A stretch of 11,076 nucleotides of DNA from Caldisericales bacterium (lineage in GTDB: Bacteria > Caldisericota > Caldisericia > Caldisericales > Caldisericaceae). Below the pieces are notes generated by a model. That model worked only from the letters and a program-made list of their open reading frames with translations. It made no database searches and was not told the origin of the DNA. The stretch spans positions 1-11,076 of the forward strand of contig WFSP01000024.1 in the NCBI GenBank assembly GCA_015485995.1, in the 5' to 3' direction. The position numbers and the translations under genes are program-made. Of this stretch, positions 1 through 6,166 are shown piece by piece (position 1 is the stretch's first letter; the number at the start of each line of letters is the position of its first letter).

Positions 1-145
1 ATATACAAATACAAAACTATGTCAAGTATGTATCCTAAATACGTGTATCTATGAATAAGAAAAATCAAGCACTTTCACATCAAACAAACCCGCTATTTAC
101 CTACAAACTACGTTTTGAAGTATGGGACGAACTGTCAAAGTGGAG
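1..145 (-). mobile_element. Inner end of a left-hand IS copy (partial, facing left)
   Basis: These 145 bases are the exact reverse complement of 10262-10406, the 5' end of the IS at the right side of the window. Identity stops at 145: the next base is t here and c in the right copy. That defines the outer edge of the element. The stretch is the noncoding leader of the element; its transposase gene would lie off the window to the left, transcribed leftward. The -35 box of the transposase promoter (TTGACA on the minus strand) is at 20-25, and its -10 box is cut by the window edge. A boundary base shared by chance with the target could move the edge by a few bases. Confidence 0.85.
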
Positions 146-273
146 TTAAAGGCGGTGAACAGGCAACTGCCCTGAAAACGGCATAATAGCAAGTGGGTAA
201 ACAAAATTTATAAAATTAGGAAACAGCAGGTTATTAAAAATAATTTACCTAAAAGACAGAGGTTACCGTATTT

Positions 274-1473
274 TTATATTATTCCTATCTTCTTCCCTGC
301 TTTTTCAAAGATTTCAAGCGCTCTATCGATTTGTTCTTCAGTGTGTGTTGCTATATAGCTTGTGCGTAAAAGAGATTCGTTTGGCGGCACTCCCGGGGGA
401 AGTACTGGATTACAGTATACTCCGAGGTCAAAAAGTGCTTTCCACATAAAAACAGTCTTCATTCTGTCCCTTATGTAAATCGGGATTACAGGCGTATTGC
501 TTGTACCTGTGTCGAAACCGAGCTTTTTAAGGCCTTTCCTCATTCTGCCTGCTATTTTCCACAGGTGTTCTATTCTTTCAGGTTCATTTTTCATAATTTC
601 AAGTGCCGCAAGCGCTGCGCCTGTATTTGCAGGTGACATACTAGCACTAAAAATAAAGGAGCGTGCGTTGTGCTTTATATAGAAAATCGTATTTTTATCT
701 CCTGCCACAAACCCGCCCAGGCTCCCGAAGGATTTACTGAACGTCCCCATAATTAAATCAGTTTCTTTTTCTACTCCGAAGTGGTTAGCAGTACCTCTCC
801 CGTGATCCCCCAAAACGCCTACGGAGTGTGCATCATCCACCATTACCCGAGTTTCGTATTTTTTGGCAAGTTTAAGAATATCCGGAAGCGGAGCTATGTC
901 TCCTGCCATTGAGTAAATCCCGTCTATAACTATGAGCTTGCCCGTATCTTTTGGTGCATTGGAAAGGACTTTTTCTAAGTGCGGCATATCGTTATGGTTA
1001 AAGCGGAGCATTTTCCCGAAAGACATCCGTGCGCCGTCTATAATGGATGCGTGGTCTTCTTTATCCGTTATTACGAAGTCGTTCCTTCCTACAAGAGCTG
1101 AAATTGTGCCTACGTTTGCCTGATATCCGGTGGAGAACACGATTGTGGCATCTTTGTTTAGGAATTCTGCAAGCTTTTCTTCAAGTATTCTGTGTATTTT
1201 TAATGTGCCGTTCATAAAGCGAGATCCTGTGGTGCTTGTTCCGTATTTTTTAACCGCTTCTATTGCGCTTTCTTTTACTTTTGGGTGTGTGCTTAAGCCG
1301 AGATAATTGTTTGAACCAAGCATTATGAGCTTTCTGCCGTTTATTTTTACTTCTGTTCCCTCTGTTTCTTCAAGCGGAAGAAAAAAGGGGTAAAAGTTAT
1401 GCTTTATTGCATACTCTGCTTCCTGCATCTCCCCACTTTGGAAAGACTTTTTAATTTTTTCAAATATGTCCAT
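274..1473 (-). CDS. PLP-dependent alpha-oxoamine synthase, serine palmitoyltransferase-like
   Basis: This 399-residue protein is a fold-type I PLP enzyme of the alpha-oxoamine synthase family (serine palmitoyltransferase, glycine C-acetyltransferase Kbl, BioF). These enzymes join an amino acid to an acyl-CoA with loss of CO2. Visible hallmarks are GSNNYLGL at 53-60, the glycine-rich YGTSTTGSRFMNGTL at 77-91, H141 (ring-stacking His in DHAS), the D213-D-A-H216 cofactor motif, and the PLP lysine K247 in GTFSKS. The length is typical. The phrases NEPERIEHLW, TPVIPIYIRD and the GVYCNPV...GVPP loop resemble, from memory, Bacteroides-type serine palmitoyltransferases more than BioF. No biotin, threonine-degradation or sphingolipid gene is adjacent, so the acyl-CoA and amino acid are not settled. 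The ATG at 1473 is preceded by a modest AGGTTGG-type ribosome site. The gene is transcribed alone and leftward; no strong terminator is visible after its stop. Confidence 0.9.
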   Translation of the reverse strand: MDIFEKIKKSFQSGEMQEAEYAIKHNFYPFFLPLEETEGTEVKINGRKLIMLGSNNYLGLSTHPKVKESAIEAVKKYGTSTTGSRFMNGTLKIHRILEEKLAEFLNKDATIVFSTGYQANVGTISALVGRNDFVITDKEDHASIIDGARMSFGKMLRFNHNDMPHLEKVLSNAPKDTGKLIVIDGIYSMAGDIAPLPDILKLAKKYETRVMVDDAHSVGVLGDHGRGTANHFGVEKETDLIMGTFSKSFGSLGGFVAGDKNTIFYIKHNARSFIFSASMSPANTGAALAALEIMKNEPERIEHLWKIAGRMRKGLKKLGFDTGTSNTPVIPIYIRDRMKTVFMWKALFDLGVYCNPVLPPGVPPNESLLRTSYIATHTEEQIDRALEIFEKAGKKIGII

Positions 1474-1506
1474 TTATTACCAACCTTTCTATATTTATTT
1501 CTTAGA

Positions 1507-1535
1507 ATTGTATACCAATATTCTAAATTTTGAAA
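1507..1535 (-). promoter_or_regulatory. Possible promoter of the oxoamine synthase gene with flanking dyad
   Basis: On the minus strand a -10-like TACAAT (1507-1512) lies 17 bases from a weak -35-like TTTCAA (1530-1535). The -10 region sits inside an inverted repeat, TTAGAAT at 1502-1508 and ATTCTAA at 1520-1526, that could bind a regulator. The -35 match is poor (3 of 6), so this is only a candidate. Confidence 0.3.
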
Positions 1536-1960
1536 TGGCAACCGCCAAAAGCATAGTTCTTTATACTGATATACCTTTTACCCTATTTCAACGGCGTCAT
1601 TCTTATATTTATTATATCAGATTTTTATGTTTTTCCGTTAGTTTTTCTATTTTACTTTCATAATTCTTTTGGAAGAAGAAAAAAAGTATCTTTTGCCTGT
1701 TAGTATTTTTCTTTTTCGTTTGCTTAACTCTGCGTATTACAGCCCAACAGAGTTCTTTCAAAAATCCTTTCCATATTTTCCTACGTTTCTTAACTTATTT
1801 TTATATAATATCGGGAAGATATGCAATAACTCTATTTGTTGATATGGCTATGTGACACAGATTTATTTCAAAAACAAGCGAAAATAAGTTATTAAAACAA
1901 CCTTAAAATGCAATAAGGATTAAAAATAACAGAATTTTATAAAACTTCTCAGGTTTTAAC

Positions 1961-1992
1961 AAATTAAAAATGGGGCTTTGAGGCCCCATTTT
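1961..1992 (-). terminator. Rho-independent terminator of the phosphatase/PII-like operon
   Basis: A perfect 10-base-pair stem is formed by AAAATGGGGC (1967-1976) and GCCCCATTTT (1983-1992) with a 6-base loop. Read on the minus strand, the stem ends in a T-rich run (TTTTTAATTT). It lies 27 bases past the stop of the PII-like gene, in the right orientation to end that transcript. The plus-strand exit lacks a long T run, so it is mainly a minus-strand terminator. Confidence 0.88.
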
Positions 1993-2019
1993 GCAAATCT
2001 AACAAATTTTTAGCAATAG

Positions 2020-2421
2020 TCAGATTATTTTCTCTATTTTTCGATGCTTTTTTACCGCTTCTTCTTCCTCTTTCAGCGATGGAGACAGGCCGATAAAGTC
2101 CATAATTGGCAAGACAAACATAATACCTGTCCCAGGCTCTTTAAATCCTGCAAGCTCTTCCTTTATAGCCCGTTGAGCATCTCTTAATGTGCGTTCTTCC
2201 TTTATAACAGTAAATATTGTTTTATTTTCAGGCCTTCTTCCTTTTCCGGCACTTAGTATCTCTTGAAGTGTACCGAAAATGGGGATTTCGGCTTCAAGCG
2301 TTCTTCCCATTCCGATTGAATCAATTACCGTAGCGCCTCTTACGTCTACATCTACAAAGCGTTCTAATATACTCTCAAGTTTCTCGGTTTTGTTCAACAC
2401 TACAACTAATAAATATGCCAT
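2020..2421 (-). CDS. PII-like protein (nitrogen regulatory protein P-II fold)
   Basis: This 133-residue protein follows the PII pattern: beta strand AYLLVVVLN at 2-10, helix 11-22, RGATVIDSIGMGR at 28-40 (compare RGMTVTEVKGFGR in GlnB), and C-terminal GTGIMFVLPIMDFIGL at 97-112, matching the GDGKIFV.P strand of PII. The region equivalent to the T-loop (about 41-66) has no YRG uridylylation tyrosine; it reads IPIFGTLQEIL followed by GKGRRPENK. This places it with the PII-like proteins rather than canonical GlnB/GlnK, and its ligand is unknown. Residues 113-133 form a charged tail absent from GlnB. A strong AGGAGG at 2430-2435 lies 8 bases before the ATG. The gene starts 28 bases after the HAD gene stop, so the two form one operon. 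No amtB or glutamine synthetase is nearby, which argues against a simple nitrogen role. Confidence 0.8.
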   Translation of the reverse strand: MAYLLVVVLNKTEKLESILERFVDVDVRGATVIDSIGMGRTLEAEIPIFGTLQEILSAGKGRRPENKTIFTVIKEERTLRDAQRAIKEELAGFKEPGTGIMFVLPIMDFIGLSPSLKEEEEAVKKHRKIEKII

Positions 2422-2429
2422 ATTAAATG

Positions 2430-2435
2430 CCTCCT
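2430..2435 (-). promoter_or_regulatory. Ribosome binding site of the PII-like gene
   Basis: Minus-strand AGGAGG, 8 bases before the ATG at 2421, lies in the 28-base gap after the phosphatase stop codon. It gives the downstream gene its own strong translation start, in contrast to the phosphatase, which has none. Confidence 0.8.
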
Positions 2436-2449
2436 TTCTTTATTTTACA

Positions 2450-3100
2450 CTATTTTATATACTTTTCAAGCTCGTTTATGCTGTTTAAAATTTTAAACGG
2501 TTTTAGTTCCTCGAGTATGCTTTGTGGAGTTACTCCTGCGGGTATGATAAAGCATTTTACCCCGGCATTTTTTGCAATAAGAATGTCGTTTTTACTATCA
2601 CCTACAAATGCTGTTTCTTCCTTATCTGCTTTCTCGGTTTCCATAATTTTGAAGAGTGGGTATGGGTCGGGTTTGCTTTTCTTGAAGCTATCTTTCCCGT
2701 AAACTGCAAAGAAATATGTACTTAGGTCAAACTTATCAAGGAGTTTCGCAACAAAACGTTCGTATTTGTTTGAAAGTACTGCCATTTTCTTGCCGGATTC
2801 ATAAAGATGCCGGAGAGTTTCTTTAACCCCGTTTACAGGGGATGCAAAAGCGGCATAGTGTGCCTCATAGTAATTTATGAACAGCTTGAAAATGTAATCG
2901 TAAAGCTCCGGATGTTCTTTGTCTTTCAGTATTCTTTCTATAAGTAACGGAGTGCCGTCTCCTGTATAGCTCCATACTTTTTTTCTGGAAACCGAAGCAA
3001 GCCCTTTTTCTTTTAAGGCGTAATTCATTGCTGCCGTAAGGTCTTTGCTTGTATCTACAAGTGTGCCATCAAAATCAAAAACTATCAATCTTGTTTTCAT
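2450..3100 (-). CDS. HAD-superfamily phosphatase, phosphoglycolate phosphatase-like
   Basis: Counted from the ATG at 3100 this is a 216-residue cytosolic HAD hydrolase. Motif I is DFDGTLVDT (residues 9-17; nucleophile D9, acid D11), motif II is LSNK (S110), motif III is KPDP (K143), and motif IV is GDSKND (D168, D172). The helical cap at about 20-85 is C1 type, as in Gph, PpaX and beta-phosphoglucomutases. Gph/PpaX-type hydrolysis of phosphoglycolate is the usual label, but the substrate cannot be read from sequence and pyrophosphatase or sugar-phosphatase activity is possible. The frame also allows a TTG two codons upstream (3106). I prefer the ATG because the promoter at 3107-3135 would begin the mRNA right at it and no ribosome site is present upstream. 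It is followed by the PII-like gene in the same operon and diverges from the subtilase gene. Confidence 0.88.
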   Translation of the reverse strand: MKTRLIVFDFDGTLVDTSKDLTAAMNYALKEKGLASVSRKKVWSYTGDGTPLLIERILKDKEHPELYDYIFKLFINYYEAHYAAFASPVNGVKETLRHLYESGKKMAVLSNKYERFVAKLLDKFDLSTYFFAVYGKDSFKKSKPDPYPLFKIMETEKADKEETAFVGDSKNDILIAKNAGVKCFIIPAGVTPQSILEELKPFKILNSINELEKYIK

Positions 3101-3106
3101 TAACAA

Positions 3107-3135
3107 ACTATAGCTATATTTTTAATTTTTGTCAA
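3107..3135 (-). promoter_or_regulatory. Promoter of the HAD phosphatase/PII-like operon (leaderless)
   Basis: On the minus strand a perfect -35 TTGACA (3130-3135) and a -10 TATAGT (3107-3112) are separated by exactly 17 bases. Six bases after the -10 box comes the A of the ATG at 3100, where transcription would be expected to start. This predicts a leaderless mRNA, consistent with the missing Shine-Dalgarno sequence. The -35 box overlaps that of the divergent subtilase promoter. Confidence 0.75.
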
Positions 3136-3156
3136 TAAAGCATATAATTCTATAAT
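3129..3156 (+). promoter_or_regulatory. Promoter of the subtilase/NHL operon
   Basis: A -35 box TTGTCA (3129-3134) is followed after 16 bases by a -10 TATAAT (3151-3156). A second TATAAT at 3143-3148 has no good -35. The purine run GAGAGGGGGG (3157-3166) is the ribosome site for the ATG at 3172, so the untranslated leader is very short, roughly 9 bases if the second -10 is used. The -35 is offset by one base from the opposing -35 of the phosphatase promoter, so the two promoters probably compete. Confidence 0.6.
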
Positions 3157-3171
3157 GAGAGGGGGGTATTT

Positions 3172-6159
3172 ATGAGAAAGTTTTTGAGCGTTTTTGCTGT
3201 AATAGCCCTTGTTGCTATGATGACTTCAGGCAGCGCTAAGGGAAACATAAATAAGATTTCCCCGGATATTGATTTAAGCTCTGAAGGCCCGGTTGCCGTA
3301 ATTGTGGAACTCAGAGATGCTCCTGTTACGATTTATCGTAAGACATTTAGATATAAGCTACTCTCTGTTTTTAGAAGAAGCCCGGAGGTTTATTACGAAA
3401 GGAATCTTGTCGCAAAGCAAGAAAAAATTGCGGAAGAAGTTGGTAAAATCGGAGGGGTAGTGCATTCTTCTTATACATATGTTTTTAACGGCTTTTCCTG
3501 CACAATTAACGGGAACAAGGTAGAATCGATAGCAGGGCTAAGAGATGTAAAAAGAATATATCCGGATAAAAAAGCATTTCTCCAGAGGGGAGATTCAGAT
3601 AAAATAATTCAAGCGGATAAAGTGCATAAACTGAAAGATAAAAACGGGAATTATATTACAGGTAAGGGAATTGTCGTAGGAGTTGTAGATACCGGAGTGG
3701 ATTACAACGACGCAGAGCTCGGAGGCGGAGGTTTTCCGAATAACAAGGTAATTGGCGGATACGACTTTGCGGACAATGACAGCGACCCTATGGATAAAGA
3801 TGGCCACGGCACACATGTTTCCGGAATAATTGCAGGTTCAAAGTTCGGTGTTGCTCCCAATGCGAAAATTCGTGCGTATAAAGTATTTTCCGGAACGGGT
3901 GACTCTACTTCTACCTCTCTCATTGTGCAGGGAATTGACCAGGCAGTAAAAGACAAGTGCGATGTAATTAATATTTCAATAGGTACTGTCCAGGGGGAGG
4001 GAAACGGTTCCGACCCTGAGTCCGTAGCTGTAAAAAATGCCGTGCAAGCGGGGATTACCGTAGTTGCAGCTGCTGGGAATACAGGTTGCAGGTCTGATAC
4101 GCTGCCTTTTCCTATGAGTGCCCCTGCTTCCAGCAAATATGCAATTGGTGTCGGGGCAAGTGATGATTCCACGCACGGCGTAATTTCCATAAACGGGAAA
4201 GCTATTATAGCCCAGTATCCTGCTGAGTCGCCTTACTTTAGCGGAGGAGAGTATACGGTTGTTTTCTGTGGTTACGGAAAGAAAGAAGATTTTAAAGATA
4301 AAGACGTAAAAGGGAAAATTGCACTTGTAAAAAGGGGCGATATTTATTTCGGCGATAAGGATTTAAACGCTAAAAGGGCGGGAGCTTTGGGTATAATTTG
4401 CTTTAATAATATTGCAGGTTTTCCTAACATAGAATTGGTTTCAGAAACTAACCCCAATGAAAAGGATTTTATTCCGTTCCTATTCTTGTCTAATGCAAAC
4501 GGAAGGTTTGTGGAACAATCAATAATAAACAATAACAAAATAATCATTTCAAATAAGTATGGCTTAGGTGGGATGGCTTCCTTCTCTTCGAACGGGCCTA
4601 CGTTGGATTTCTATTTTAAGCCGGATCTTGTAGCGCCAGGCGTAAATATCAAATCTACGGTACTGAATGATAAATTGGAAAGCTGGTCAGGAACCTCAAT
4701 GGCATCACCTTTTGTTACAGGTTCCGTGGCCTTGTTAAAACAGGCAAAACCACATCTTTCCCCTGATGAGATGAAAGCACTTCTTATGAATACTGCTACC
4801 GTACTTATAAATCCGGACAGCGGAAAACCGTTTTCTCCGTTTTTGCAAGGAGCAGGAAGAGTTAATATATACAATGCGGTTAATTCCGATATCCTTATAA
4901 CTCCTCCTTCCGTACTTTTTGGAAGCGGAGAAAAAACTCACTCGCAAACTTTTACGATAAAAAACCTTTCTTCAAATGTTTTTGTACTTTCCTTGTCAGT
5001 AAAGACGTTTTCAGATGAATCGGTCGATGTGGATGCTCCTTCGAGCGTTGTTGTTTCCCCGAAAAGCAGCTCTACTTTTACCGTGCAGTTTAGCGCAAAG
5101 GATTCGGTTAAGAATAATGTATTCGGTGAAATATATGTGAGTGGGGCTAATGTTCCTCTCCATATACCATTTGCGTATATACCCGAATTTAACACGGATA
5201 ATATGCTTGAAAATGTTTATACAAATTCTAATACACTTACTCCATCCTCTGATATTACTTTACATTTCACAGTGGGGGTTGGTGCGAAAACTACCGAAAA
5301 TGACGTAGAATATACGGAAAATGTTGCAGACGAAGTGAAAGTAAGCATCTTTAACGGCAAAGGAAAATTAGTGGAAACGGTTTTTGACAAATCCCCGTTG
5401 TATATAGGTGAATATTCGGTAAACATAGGGGCAAAAGACAGTGAAGGAAATTATATATTAAAAAATGGTACGTATTTTTACAAGGTGCTTTATATAGAGC
5501 CAAATGACAATGCGGAAACAAAGAAATATCTTCCCGTAGTTGTAAGCATGGAAAAAGGCGGCAGTTTCACCGTAGAAGGGGTTCCCGAGAGCAGTATGTA
5601 CTTCATACCCGAAGGAGGAAAAACGCTGCTTCTTAATAAGGGGGAGGATTTTTGGGTAGATATGCGGATTGCGTTGAAAGAACAAATTTCAAATGTGAAT
5701 ATGTTTGTTTCTTATGATCCCGCATCTTTAAGGCTGCTTGACGTGAAGCAGGCAGAAGGTGTTAGCTACACGAGCTTCTCCCATTCTGAAAACAATGGTA
5801 TGTTGCACATTTCGGTTTCAGGGAATTTTCATAAAACGGATACCATATTCAGGATGCATTTTATGGCGATGGACAACGATACGGGCTCATTTACGTTCCA
5901 ATCCATTACTTATTATCCTCTTAACGAAAACATTGTGCTCCCTCCGCTTTCGTTTAAGATAGCTGATTATGTGAGGCCGTGGGACATAAATGGAGATAAG
6001 ATTATAAACAGTGCGGATTTTGCTATCTTTGAAAAGAGTTTTAATCTAGCAATTGACGATAAAGGTTTTAATCCAAATTGTGATTTTAATAAAGACGGAG
6101 TTGTAGATTCCTCTGATTTCTTTATGTTATCCAAACACTTCGGGGAAATTTATCCTTAG
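3172..6159 (+). CDS. Secreted Vpr-like subtilisin protease with cohesin-like module and C-terminal dockerin
   Basis: This 995-residue extracellular serine protease has a signal peptide at 1-22 (MRK then a hydrophobic core, cleavage probably after GSA). An I9 inhibitor propeptide follows at about 39-137. The S8 catalytic domain carries D173 (VVDTGVD), H212 (GHGTHVSG), oxyanion N303 (AAAGNTG) and S509 (GTSMASP). A protease-associated (PA) domain is inserted at about 345-465, as in Vpr and C5a-peptidase-type subtilases. The tail holds an Fn3-like domain (575-672), a FlgD/Ig-like segment (about 718-790), a cohesin-like module (about 810-930) and a type I dockerin (938-993). All catalytic residues are intact, so it should be active, presumably in degrading external protein. 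There is no lipobox, sortase signal or SLH domain, so surface retention would depend on the dockerin. The gene lies 7 bases upstream of a cohesin-bearing gene and shares its operon. The cohesin and Fn3 assignments are pattern-based; subtilase and dockerin are secure. Confidence 0.93.
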   Translation: MRKFLSVFAVIALVAMMTSGSAKGNINKISPDIDLSSEGPVAVIVELRDAPVTIYRKTFRYKLLSVFRRSPEVYYERNLVAKQEKIAEEVGKIGGVVHSSYTYVFNGFSCTINGNKVESIAGLRDVKRIYPDKKAFLQRGDSDKIIQADKVHKLKDKNGNYITGKGIVVGVVDTGVDYNDAELGGGGFPNNKVIGGYDFADNDSDPMDKDGHGTHVSGIIAGSKFGVAPNAKIRAYKVFSGTGDSTSTSLIVQGIDQAVKDKCDVINISIGTVQGEGNGSDPESVAVKNAVQAGITVVAAAGNTGCRSDTLPFPMSAPASSKYAIGVGASDDSTHGVISINGKAIIAQYPAESPYFSGGEYTVVFCGYGKKEDFKDKDVKGKIALVKRGDIYFGDKDLNAKRAGALGIICFNNIAGFPNIELVSETNPNEKDFIPFLFLSNANGRFVEQSIINNNKIIISNKYGLGGMASFSSNGPTLDFYFKPDLVAPGVNIKSTVLNDKLESWSGTSMASPFVTGSVALLKQAKPHLSPDEMKALLMNTATVLINPDSGKPFSPFLQGAGRVNIYNAVNSDILITPPSVLFGSGEKTHSQTFTIKNLSSNVFVLSLSVKTFSDESVDVDAPSSVVVSPKSSSTFTVQFSAKDSVKNNVFGEIYVSGANVPLHIPFAYIPEFNTDNMLENVYTNSNTLTPSSDITLHFTVGVGAKTTENDVEYTENVADEVKVSIFNGKGKLVETVFDKSPLYIGEYSVNIGAKDSEGNYILKNGTYFYKVLYIEPNDNAETKKYLPVVVSMEKGGSFTVEGVPESSMYFIPEGGKTLLLNKGEDFWVDMRIALKEQISNVNMFVSYDPASLRLLDVKQAEGVSYTSFSHSENNGMLHISVSGNFHKTDTIFRMHFMAMDNDTGSFTFQSITYYPLNENIVLPPLSFKIADYVRPWDINGDKIINSADFAIFEKSFNLAIDDKGFNPNCDFNKDGVVDSSDFFMLSKHFGEIYP
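5599..5961 (+). other. Cohesin-like module within the subtilase
   Basis: Residues about 810-930 show the cohesin pattern: a strand after LNKGEDFWVDMRI (822-833), then NVNMFVSYDPASLRLLDV (841-858) corresponding to the family's f.l.YDp..L signature, and a late strand TIFRMHFMAMDNDTGSFTF (891-909). Cohesins bind dockerins, and here a dockerin follows directly in the same chain. A cohesin-related carbohydrate-binding or Fn3-type fold is the alternative. Confidence 0.6.
5983..6150 (+). other. Type I dockerin domain at the subtilase C-terminus
   Basis: Two 12-residue calcium loops of F-hand type are visible: D938-I-N940-G-D942 ending at D949, and D971-F-N973-K-D975 ending at D982. Both have Asp/Asn at loop positions 1, 3, 5 and 12. 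Each is followed by a short helix (FAIFEKSFN and FFMLSKHFG). The residues at loop positions 10-11, which set partner choice in clostridial dockerins, are Ser-Ala (947-948) and Ser-Ser (980-981), close to the usual Ser-Thr type. The near-symmetric duplication would allow dual-mode binding. Confidence 0.88.
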
Positions 6160-6163
6160 GGGG
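6158..6163 (+). promoter_or_regulatory. Ribosome binding site overlapping the subtilase stop codon
   Basis: AGGGGG starts inside the TAG stop of the subtilase and lies 3 bases before the ATG at 6167. Ribosomes ending the protease would sit on the start site of the next gene, so the two proteins are likely made together by translational coupling. Confidence 0.7.
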
Positions 6164-6166
6164 AAT

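Larger units (their letters stand above)
1474..2019. other. Long AT-rich intergenic region with inverted repeats, no convincing gene
   Basis: About 546 bases separate the start of the oxoamine synthase from the stop of the PII-like gene. Apart from the candidate promoter near 1507-1535 and the terminator at 1961-1992, I see no gene here. A perfect 11-base inverted repeat (TAACTTATTTT at 1791-1801, AAAATAAGTTA at 1881-1891) encloses 79 bases that include a small ATATC/GATAT hairpin at 1808-1822. A further CCTTA/TAAGG hairpin lies at 1901-1918. The AT-rich composition makes chance repeats plausible. Short reading frames here lack ribosome sites and recognisable protein character. Confidence 0.5.

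Noticed and set aside
215..260. Possible terminator after the oxoamine synthase
   Set aside because: AGGTTATTA and TAATTTACCT can pair around 227-249 only with internal mismatches and without a following T run on the minus strand.
1466..1663. Plus-strand frame of 65 codons in the gap upstream of the oxoamine synthase
   Set aside because: No ribosome site and low-complexity AT-driven residue content. It overlaps the start of the opposite gene.
3702..4190. Open minus-strand frame of 162 codons opposite the subtilase
   Set aside because: It lies entirely within the conserved catalytic domain of the subtilase, has no ribosome site and encodes no recognisable motif. It is a reading-frame shadow.
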